A stretch of 6,071 nt of DNA. Origin: Candidatus Bathyarchaeota archaeon (GTDB taxonomy: Archaea; Thermoproteota; Bathyarchaeia; TCS64). Made by a program: the position numbers and the translations under genes. Below the pieces are notes generated by a model. The model was given only the letters and a program-made list of their open reading frames with translations, did no database searches and had not been told where the DNA came from. The DNA lies in the NCBI GenBank assembly GCA_013329615.1, contig DUKA01000026.1:1-6071 (forward strand), read 5' to 3'. Position 1 is the first letter of the stretch. Every line of letters begins with the position of its first letter. Of this stretch, positions 1-4,922 are shown piece after piece.

Positions 1-1
1 G

Positions 2-598
2 GGCATAAGCAGCGGGATGCAGCACGTCGTCAACGACAGGGTCATCGCCCTCATCGGCGACTCAACGCTCTTCCACGCCGGGCTCCCCGGACTCGTCAAC
101 GCAATCCACAACGGCCACAACTACACACTGTTCATACTCGACAACAGCGTCACCGCCATGACGGGGCAGCAGCCGAACCCGGGGAGCGACTTCGGCCCAA
201 ACAAGGTGGCGAAGATCGATATCGAGGCGGTCGTCAGGGGCATCGGTGTCAAGAACGTGACCAAGATCAACGCATTCGACCCCAAGCCGAACGTGGAGAC
301 GATGAAGAAGGCCATCCTCGGTGAGGGCGTGAACGTCGTCATAAGCGTCGGCCCATGCGCCCTCTACAGTGATAGGAAGAAGCGCGCGGCCAAGATACCA
401 ATAATCCCAAACAAGGTGGGCAAGGAGTTCTGCAAGACCATCTACGCCTGTGTGCGCGACTTCTACTGCCCTGCGATACAGCTCGACATGGAGACCCGGC
501 AGACAGCAATACAGACCGACGTCTGCAACGGGTGCATGGTCTGCGCCAAGCTTTGCCCGGTTTCCGCGATCAGCACCACAGGAGGCGGCCAGAAATGA
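2..598 (+). CDS. iorA: Indolepyruvate ferredoxin oxidoreductase subunit alpha, C-terminal part (5' truncated by window edge)
   Basis: This is the C-terminal third of the large subunit of the enzyme that oxidatively decarboxylates aryl-2-oxoacids (indolepyruvate, phenylpyruvate) to aryl-acyl-CoA, passing electrons to ferredoxin in the cytoplasm. The frame is open from base 2, so the Met at 17 is internal. Visible are the thiamine pyrophosphate domain signature GDSTLFHAG followed by LDNSVTAMTGQQPNPG (bases about 56-182), and a C-terminal ferredoxin-like domain. The second cluster motif is canonical: CxxCxxCxxxCP at 524-559. The first (431-472) reads C-x5-C-x5-CP, where the family usually has CxxCxxCxxxxxCP, so its second cysteine is Ile (440-442). 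The gene ends in TGA overlapping the ATG of iorB, implying translational coupling. Family assignment is very secure; the effect of the missing cysteine is inference. Confidence 0.95.
   Translation, partial: GISSGMQHVVNDRVIALIGDSTLFHAGLPGLVNAIHNGHNYTLFILDNSVTAMTGQQPNPGSDFGPNKVAKIDIEAVVRGIGVKNVTKINAFDPKPNVETMKKAILGEGVNVVISVGPCALYSDRKKRAAKIPIIPNKVGKEFCKTIYACVRDFYCPAIQLDMETRQTAIQTDVCNGCMVCAKLCPVSAISTTGGGQK
581..585 (+). promoter_or_regulatory. Shine-Dalgarno site deciding the iorB start
   Basis: GGAGG lies nine bases before the ATG at 595, inside the end of iorA. It supports 595 rather than the in-frame upstream ATG at 532, which would add 21 residues before the Rossmann-type GVGGQG segment that normally begins about eight residues into IorB. 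Confidence 0.7.
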
Positions 599-1203
599 AG
601 TACAACGTATTATTAGTCGGCGTCGGCGGGCAGGGCTTGATGCTTCTCAGTCAGGTGATGGGAGACGCGTGCACGCGTAGCGGCGTCAAGGTCCTCGTCG
701 GGGCGCAGCACGGCCTCGCTCAGAGGAGCGGCTCGATAAGCGCACACGTCAGAATCGGCGACGCCTACTCACCCCTCATTCCCTATGGTTCGGCTGACCT
801 CATCATCGCCATGGAGGCGACCGAGGCGCTGAGATACATCGAGTTCCTGAAGCCGGGGGGCACCGTCGTCATGAACAGCAGAATAATACATCCCCCGCTA
901 GAGACTGCGCCCATCGTCGCGAACAGGCAGGAGAAGCGAGTCTACGTCACGTTGGAGCAGGTGTGTGAGCAGCTCGGCAAGATCGCGGGGAGGGTTATCG
1001 CCTTGGACGCGGAGAAGGTGGCGGCGGAGGCGGGGAACCCGCGTACTGAGAACGTCGTCCTCCTCGGCGCAGCGAGCGCCCTCAAGGGTTTCCCCGTAAA
1101 GATCGAGCCCCTGAAGGAGTCCATAGGGCGCGTCGTCCCAAAGAGCGCCGTCGAGGCCAACTTGAAGGCGTTCGACCTCGGTCGGAAGGCAGCTGAAGAC
1201 TAA
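595..1203 (+). CDS. iorB: Indolepyruvate ferredoxin oxidoreductase subunit beta
   Basis: This 202-residue protein is the small subunit of the IOR enzyme and carries the gamma domain of the 2-oxoacid:ferredoxin oxidoreductase superfamily. The N-terminus has the family glycine-rich motif GVGGQG (about residues 9-14). It is followed by the characteristic QHGLAQRSGSISAHVRIG segment, then SPLIPYGSADLIIAME and EALRY, all typical of IorB. Length is normal for the family (about 190-210). The start at 595 is chosen because of the GGAGG nine bases upstream and the ATGA overlap with iorA; the gene ends in TAA. It works only with IorA, so the pair forms one transcription unit that begins outside the window. 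Nothing in it looks damaged. Confidence 0.95.
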   Translation: MKYNVLLVGVGGQGLMLLSQVMGDACTRSGVKVLVGAQHGLAQRSGSISAHVRIGDAYSPLIPYGSADLIIAMEATEALRYIEFLKPGGTVVMNSRIIHPPLETAPIVANRQEKRVYVTLEQVCEQLGKIAGRVIALDAEKVAAEAGNPRTENVVLLGAASALKGFPVKIEPLKESIGRVVPKSAVEANLKAFDLGRKAAED

Positions 1204-1218
1204 GCTCAGTCGATAAGT

Positions 1219-1226
1219 GTTATAAT
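1219..1226 (+). promoter_or_regulatory. Putative TATA box of the exported-protein gene
   Basis: The AT-rich stretch GTTATAAT in otherwise GC-rich DNA is centred about 27 bases before the GTG at 1250. This is the distance expected between an archaeal TATA box and the transcription start, so the message would be leaderless or nearly so. No Shine-Dalgarno sequence precedes the GTG, which fits. Confidence 0.5.
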
Positions 1227-1249
1227 CGGCGCGGTTCCCTAGTCACACT

Positions 1250-2182
1250 GTGGTTTTATACCGGAGGCTGGTGGCAGTCTTCCTCCTCGCCCTAGCGCTG
1301 ACGCCGGCGGCCTCAGCGACCACCACGGGCAACACCACGATCAAGACCATCCTCATAATCTCACATGCCGACGAGTTCGACGGGAGCCTACCCGCCGCAC
1401 TCTACTACACAAACGACCCCCGATACATCGTTTCGAGCTGGAACTACTGCTTCCAGCCAATGAGGGGGTGGGGCCCATACTTCGACTTCGAGGATGGGTG
1501 GACGGACGAGAGATTCACTTCTTATCTCGGCCTCTTCGAGGAGTGAGGCTTCGGGAACCTACTCTACGTTGATGTCACCGAGTGTGATCAGGGGTACTCG
1601 GGGCGGTGGGCGGGCAGCATAGTCGAGGCGGGGCCGGCTGGCGGGCTCGACCTGATGTCGCTGAACCCCGAGGGATCGTGGTACAGGCTCCTCAGGGACG
1701 GGATGGTCGAGATGACGCGCAGGTTCGGCGGCTCGATGAGCGGCTTCGCAATCGACAGGCTCGACAGGTGCCCTTCGGCTCAGGAGAGCGAGTGGGCGGC
1801 GATGCTGCTAGATGAGGTGAGGGTATCCTCCGCAGTTCCCGGACTCGTCTACGCAATGAACTCGCTTCAGGACGCCGAGTATCAGGGTTTCCTCGCCGCC
1901 CGGGCCGAGTTCGTTGGGAGCGACGGCGTCCCCGTCTCCGAGCTGGGTGACTGGGTTGAGAGATACGAGGCACTCGCCTACCTCGCGAAGATTAAAGAAC
2001 CGCACATAGTGCCACTACTCAACGACGCGACCCCAGAAATCTCCGAGGCAGGATACAAGATTGTACTAGCCTCCAGCGGCTTCACTTTCTTCGACGACCG
2101 CCCCCTCTACCTCGGGATTATGGAGCGGATACTCGCCGGCTGCCAACCGATCAGGGCACGCCGCGGCGTTTCGACGTTCTAG
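1250..2182 (+). pseudogene. Exported protein of unknown function, reading frame interrupted by an in-frame TGA
   Basis: From the GTG at 1250 one frame runs to TAG at 2180-2182, broken only by TGA at 1544-1546 (codon 99). The first piece is 98 residues; the frame then continues without a break, and an internal ATG at 1655 could begin a 175-residue second piece. Both halves read as one protein of about 310 residues. The N-terminus is a Sec-type signal peptide: RR at 5-6, a hydrophobic stretch to about residue 17 and a likely cut after ASA at 23; no lipobox is present. Later segments such as GSWYRLLRDGM, GFAIDRLDR (Asp at codons 169 and 172) and FFDDRP resemble TIM-barrel glycoside hydrolases, but I do not recognise the family and this is only a hint. 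The sequence around the TGA (FEE-stop-GFGNLLYVDV) would fit Trp, one base away (TGG to TGA). Options are a nonsense mutation, a sequencing error, or recoding. TGA ends iorA and iscU here, so general reassignment is unlikely. The C-terminus may also be truncated. Confidence 0.6.
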
Positions 2183-2203
2183 CCGGCGTCTCCTCCGATT
2201 TCC

Positions 2204-2210
2204 ATTTAAG
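2204..2210 (+). promoter_or_regulatory. Putative TATA box of the YwbE-family gene
   Basis: The sequence ATTTAAG is centred about 26 bases before the ATG at 2233 in a GC-rich 50-base gap. The spacing predicts transcription starting at or very near the start codon, hence a leaderless message; no convincing Shine-Dalgarno sequence is seen at the normal distance. Confidence 0.5.
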
Positions 2211-2232
2211 GCGGGGAGCCCCCGAGAAGCCG

Positions 2233-2454
2233 ATGGCCGGCACGAAGCGCAGCGAGATACACCCCGGGGACACCGTCGACATCGTCCTCAAGCAGGATCA
2301 GGCAACGGGAAAACTCACGCGGGGCGTCGTCAAGGAATTACTCACGGGCAGCTCCTTCCACCCACACGGCATTAAAGCCCGTTTAACCGACGGCAAGGTG
2401 GGACGCGTAAAGGCAATCCAACCGAAGGACAAGACTCCCCCCAAGACCCCCTAG
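2233..2454 (+). CDS. ywbE: YwbE family protein (DUF2196)
   Basis: A 73-residue cytoplasmic protein. Almost its whole length matches the small YwbE family named after the Bacillus subtilis protein: HPGDTVDIVLKQDQATGKL, then TRGVVKELLT, HPHGIKARL and GKVGRVKAI. The biochemical role of the family is not established; the fold is expected to be a small beta-barrel. The C-terminal ten or so residues (KDKTPPKTP) form a Lys/Pro-rich tail beyond the conserved core. The gene is monocistronic by appearance: it has its own TATA-like box, a poly-T tract directly after it and a stop TAG followed two codons later by TAA. Its neighbours give no clue to function. Family assignment is secure. Confidence 0.9.
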   Translation: MAGTKRSEIHPGDTVDIVLKQDQATGKLTRGVVKELLTGSSFHPHGIKARLTDGKVGRVKAIQPKDKTPPKTP

Positions 2455-2462
2455 CGCTAAAA

Positions 2463-2469
2463 TTTTTTT
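2463..2469 (+). terminator. Poly-T terminator after the YwbE-family gene
   Basis: A run of seven T residues lies nine bases after the stop codon. Archaeal RNA polymerase terminates at such T tracts without needing a hairpin. It separates the YwbE gene from the iron-sulfur operon promoter downstream. Confidence 0.6.
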
Positions 2470-2509
2470 CTCGTTATGAGTAGTAGCACGCCATAATCCC
2501 GCGCTGAAG

Positions 2510-2517
2510 GTTTTAAT
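2510..2517 (+). promoter_or_regulatory. Putative TATA box of the iron-sulfur operon
   Basis: GTTTTAAT sits about 41 bases before the TTG start of the IscS-like gene, which places transcription initiation near 2538-2542 and leaves a short leader of roughly 13-17 bases. The rest of the 2470-2554 gap is C-rich and shows no clear regulator site. Confidence 0.5.
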
Positions 2518-2554
2518 CCCCCAAACCCCCACTCAACCCAGAAGGCGAACCCCC

Positions 2555-3721
2555 TTGAAGGCATACATGGACAACGGCTCAGGTGCACCCGTAGACCCAC
2601 GCGTCCTACAGGAGATGCTACCTTACTTCACCGAGCACGTGGGCAACCCAAGCAGCTTCCACAGCGAGGGTTTCAAGGCGCTCAAGGCGATAAACAGGGC
2701 GCGCCAGCAGATAGCCGACCTCATCAACGCCGAGCCCGCCGAGATATTCTTCACAGCATCCGCCACCGAAGCCACCAACTTGGCCATAATCGGAGGCGCA
2801 ATCCGCTACAAGAACAAGGGAAACCGCGTCGTCTCAAGCGCCGTCGAACACATAAGCACAGTAAACATCTGCAAGGAACTCACAAGAACCGGCTGGGAGT
2901 ACCAACAGGCACCCGTTGACGCCGACGGCGTCGTCCTCCTCGACAAGCTCGACGAACTCGTCACCGACAAGACTGTCATAGTCACCGTGATGGCTGCGAA
3001 CGGCGAGATAGGCACCATACAGCCCATTAAAGACGCAGCAGCCATCGCCCACAAGAAGGGCGCATTCTTCCACACGGACGCCACCGCCGCCCTCGGCAAG
3101 ATACCCCTCGACGTAAAAGCAATGGACATCGATATGATGACCCTCAGCAGCAACGACATCTACGGACCCAAGGGCGTCGGTGCACTATACGTCAAGAAGA
3201 TCCTCCGCCTACGCCCCGTCATCATCGGCGGCGGACAGGAACAGGGGCTACGCAGCGGCACCGAGAACACGCCCGGAATCGTGGGCTTCGGGAAAGCCGC
3301 CGAGCTTGCCAAGCAGGAGCTACCTACCGAGGCGAAGCGTCTCACCGGGCTCCGCGACCACCTCATCAAGGGTATAACCTCGACGATCCCCGAAACCTAC
3401 CTGAACGGGCACACCACCAACCGCACACCCAACAACGCAAACGTCCGATTCAGCTACATCGAGGGCGAGGCGCTCATACTCAGCCTCGACGACGTCGGAT
3501 TACAAGTCAACACGGGCTCCGCCTGCGCCGCGAAGACACTGGAACCCAGCGCGTGCCTCCTCGCCACGGGGCTCAAGCCCGAGGACGCCCACGGTAGCCT
3601 CGTCTTCACCCTCGGCAAAGCCAATAATAAGGAGCAGATCGACTACGTCATACAGCAACTCCCGGCCATAGTCAAGCGACTACGGTCGATGTCGAGCATA
3701 ACCCCGGAGGAACTCAAGTAG
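2555..3721 (+). CDS. IscS/NifS-like protein lacking the PLP-binding lysine (predicted inactive as a cysteine desulfurase)
   Basis: This 388-residue protein is colinear with group I cysteine desulfurases (PLP fold-type I) and has normal length. The TTG start gives MKAYMDNG followed by PVDP, matching the family N-terminus; the Met at codon 5 would cut into it. Retained are the PLP-stacking His (H99, in VEHIST), the pyridine-nitrogen Asp (D175) and the mobile-loop Cys (C324, in GSACAAK). Replaced are the Schiff-base lysine, usually in S-x-HK-x-x-GPKG: here SSNDIYGPKG, so H becomes N200 and K becomes D201 (GAC, 3155-3157). The Asn of NNE is G150, the Gln of DAxQA is A178, and the substrate-binding Arg of the SIRFSLGR region is V350 (HGSLVFTLGK). 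The same Lys-to-Asp change is known in Archaeoglobus fulgidus IscS, which lacks desulfurase activity and can supply a Cys ligand to the cluster on IscU. By inference this is an IscU partner rather than a sulfur-producing enzyme. It overlaps iscU by one base (TAGTG). Confidence 0.9.
   Translation: MKAYMDNGSGAPVDPRVLQEMLPYFTEHVGNPSSFHSEGFKALKAINRARQQIADLINAEPAEIFFTASATEATNLAIIGGAIRYKNKGNRVVSSAVEHISTVNICKELTRTGWEYQQAPVDADGVVLLDKLDELVTDKTVIVTVMAANGEIGTIQPIKDAAAIAHKKGAFFHTDATAALGKIPLDVKAMDIDMMTLSSNDIYGPKGVGALYVKKILRLRPVIIGGGQEQGLRSGTENTPGIVGFGKAAELAKQELPTEAKRLTGLRDHLIKGITSTIPETYLNGHTTNRTPNNANVRFSYIEGEALILSLDDVGLQVNTGSACAAKTLEPSACLLATGLKPEDAHGSLVFTLGKANNKEQIDYVIQQLPAIVKRLRSMSSITPEELK
3706..3710 (+). 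promoter_or_regulatory. Shine-Dalgarno site of iscU
   Basis: GGAGG lies ten bases before the GTG at 3721 and inside the end of the upstream gene. It supports the unusual GTG start that overlaps the TAG stop of the IscS-like gene. Confidence 0.65.
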
Positions 3722-4101
3722 TGTACAGCGACAAGGTCATGGAGCACTTCAAGAACCCCCGCAACGTGGGCGAGATAAAGGACGCCGACGGCGTCGGCAC
3801 CGTCGGCAACCCCGTCTGCGGTGACATGATGACCATGTACATCAAGGTCAAGAATGGCAAGATTGCGGACATCAAGTTCAAGACATACGGCTGCGGCGCC
3901 GCCATCGCCACGAGCAGCATGTCCACCGAGCTCGCCTTGGGCAAGACCGTCGACGAGGCGGAGAAGATCACCCGCCAGAACGTCGCCGACGCCCTCGACG
4001 GGCTACCCCCCGTCAAGATGCACTGCAGCAACCTAGCCTCCGACGCACTCCAAGAAGCCATCAAAGATTACAGGAAGAAAAAGGAGGAGAAGAAGAAATG
4101 A
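3721..4101 (+). CDS. iscU: IscU-type iron-sulfur cluster assembly scaffold
   Basis: A 126-residue cytoplasmic scaffold on which iron-sulfur clusters are built before transfer to apoproteins. The GTG start gives MYSDKVMEHFKNPRNVG, the standard IscU N-terminus. All cluster ligands are present: C33 in NPVCGD, C58 in YGCGAAIA and C102 in MHCSNLA, with D35 and H101 next to them. The LPPVK motif, which in bacteria is recognised by the HscA chaperone, is intact just before C102. After about residue 115 the protein ends in a very Lys/Glu-rich tail (KKKEEKKK). It is a single-domain IscU, not a modular NifU. It is translationally coupled upstream to the IscS-like gene (one-base overlap) and downstream to a small Cys-rich gene (ATGA overlap). 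Because its usual sulfur donor partner looks inactive here, the sulfur source is open: another desulfurase or free sulfide. Confidence 0.95.
   Translation: MYSDKVMEHFKNPRNVGEIKDADGVGTVGNPVCGDMMTMYIKVKNGKIADIKFKTYGCGAAIATSSMSTELALGKTVDEAEKITRQNVADALDGLPPVKMHCSNLASDALQEAIKDYRKKKEEKKK
4082..4087 (+). promoter_or_regulatory. Shine-Dalgarno site of the small Cys-rich gene
   Basis: AGGAGG is ten bases before the ATG at 4098 and lies within the Lys-rich 3' end of iscU. It is one of the strongest ribosome-binding sites in the window and is the main reason to believe the 46-codon gene is translated. Confidence 0.65.
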
Positions 4102-4238
4102 GCAAAAAGATCGAAAAGTGCTCGATGTGCGGTTTCCCCAAGGAGGAGAGCTGCGAATTGATGGCGGGTAAGGACAAGGACGGTGTAGCCGTCTGCTGCT
4201 GCACGCAGTTACAAAAGAAAAGCGTTAAAAAGCAGTAG
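4098..4238 (+). CDS. Small cysteine-rich protein in the iron-sulfur operon (46 aa, unrecognised family)
   Basis: A short gene reading MSKKIEKCSMCGFPKEESC and onward to LQKKSVKKQ, ending in TAG at 4236-4238. It begins at an ATG overlapping the TGA of iscU (ATGA) and is preceded by AGGAGG at ten bases. Of 46 residues, six are Cys: C8 and C11 form a CxxC knuckle, C19 stands alone, and C33-C34-C35 form a run of three. Basic residues dominate both ends. The layout (CSMCG, then about 20 residues with an AGKD segment, then VCCC) recalls small treble-clef or zinc-ribbon domains such as the N-terminal ClpX zinc finger, though the second knuckle is not a normal CxxC. It could bind zinc, iron or an iron-sulfur cluster, or carry sulfur. 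The function is unknown; involvement in cluster assembly is inferred only from position and coupling. Confidence 0.75.
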   Translation: MSKKIEKCSMCGFPKEESCELMAGKDKDGVAVCCCTQLQKKSVKKQ

Positions 4239-4278
4239 TCGTTGAGATAGAACAATACCTCTCGATCGGGGAACATTC

Positions 4279-4869
4279 TTGGACAAGCATAAGTTAGCTT
4301 CACGCCTATCCGCAGCCCTGAACGCCCCCCTGATAACGGTCATAACCTTCATCCCCCTTATACTCCTCTACGGCGCAGAGAGCGCGGCACTGCTCATCGG
4401 GATCACCAGCTTCTTCGGCTGCATACTCCCCCTCGCGATGGTCTACGTCCTCCTCAAGCTCGACCTCATAAAGGACTTCTACGCGCAGGACAAGGACACG
4501 AGGTTCATCCCCTTCCTCTGGACTACGCTGTTCTACCTCTTCGGCGTGTTGAGTCTCATCATAGTCTCGGCGCCAGCCGCAGTGACCGCCCTAATGGCGT
4601 GCTACTTCGTGAACGGCATGGTCCTGATGGCGATCACCCTCAAGTGGAAGATCAGCATACACGCCAGCGGAGTCACCGGCCCGTTCACGGCACTCATCTA
4701 CCTGCTCGGCGGCGTTATGTTCCCACTACTACTCGTGGTCATCCCTGTCGCATGGGCCCGGGTCGAGCTTAAGGCACACACTGTGATGCAAGTCGCCGTT
4801 GGTGCCATCTTGAGCGGTCTGCTCACGTGGTGGCAGATGGGCTTCTACATGCACAGCATCTTTATCTAA
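4279..4869 (+). CDS. PAP2-like integral membrane protein with degenerate catalytic motifs
   Basis: A 196-residue membrane protein with about six hydrophobic segments (roughly residues 15-32, 36-60, 77-98, 100-121, 133-160 and 168-190). Its arrangement resembles the PAP2 (phosphatidic acid phosphatase type 2) superfamily, which acts on lipid phosphates at the membrane. Motif one is approximated by DKDTRFIPF (R75, P78), motif two by ISIHASG (H128) where PSGH is usual, and motif three by R161-x5-H167-x3-Q171, where the last residue is normally Asp. The two histidines and the arginine survive, but the Asp-to-Gln change and altered motif two make activity uncertain. The start is TTG at 4279; no ATG occurs before codon 54. 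It follows the Cys-rich gene by 40 bases, so it could be the last gene of that operon or have its own weak promoter; the gap shows no T tract. Assignment to the superfamily is moderately sure, substrate unknown. Confidence 0.7.
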   Translation: MDKHKLASRLSAALNAPLITVITFIPLILLYGAESAALLIGITSFFGCILPLAMVYVLLKLDLIKDFYAQDKDTRFIPFLWTTLFYLFGVLSLIIVSAPAAVTALMACYFVNGMVLMAITLKWKISIHASGVTGPFTALIYLLGGVMFPLLLVVIPVAWARVELKAHTVMQVAVGAILSGLLTWWQMGFYMHSIFI

Positions 4870-4883
4870 GCGATATCCCAATC

Positions 4884-4889
4884 AAAAAA
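4884..4889 (-). terminator. Poly-T terminator of the flavodiiron gene (minus strand)
   Basis: Six A residues on the plus strand give a T6 tract on the minus strand 33 bases after the flavodiiron stop codon, as expected for archaeal termination. It is in the loop of a short inverted repeat (ATCCC at 4875-4879, GGGAT at 4894-4898). Confidence 0.5.
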
Positions 4890-4897
4890 GTGCGGGA

Positions 4898-4902
4898 TTT
4901 TT
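4898..4902 (+). terminator. Poly-T terminator of the membrane protein gene (plus strand)
   Basis: A T5 tract directly follows a five-base-pair inverted repeat (ATCCC/GGGAT with a 14-base loop) 28 bases after the TAA of the PAP2-like gene. With the opposite T6 tract it makes a compact bidirectional terminator between the convergent genes. Confidence 0.5.
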
Positions 4903-4922
4903 ACCAAATCAAGGGGGCGTCT

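Noticed and set aside
532..594. Upstream in-frame ATG at 532 as the start of iorB
   Set aside because: It would add 21 residues overlapping the IorA cluster-binding end in another frame. The ATG at 595 has a GGAGG at proper distance and places GVGGQG where the family has it.
1544..1546. TGA read as Trp by a changed genetic code, or as selenocysteine
   Set aside because: TGA closes iorA and iscU exactly at gene overlaps, so it is a working stop here. The 50-base gap after the gene shows no obvious hairpin for an archaeal SECIS element, and the context suits a lost Trp codon.
2567..2569. ATG at codon 5 of the IscS-like gene as the true start
   Set aside because: Starting there would remove the first residues of the conserved N-terminal strand (MKAYMDN). 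The TTG at 2555 gives the family-standard N-terminus and suits the predicted short leader.
2806..3159. Minus-strand open frames within the IscS-like gene
   Set aside because: They are antisense to a well conserved coding region, lack ribosome-binding sites or promoters, and encode no recognisable domain.
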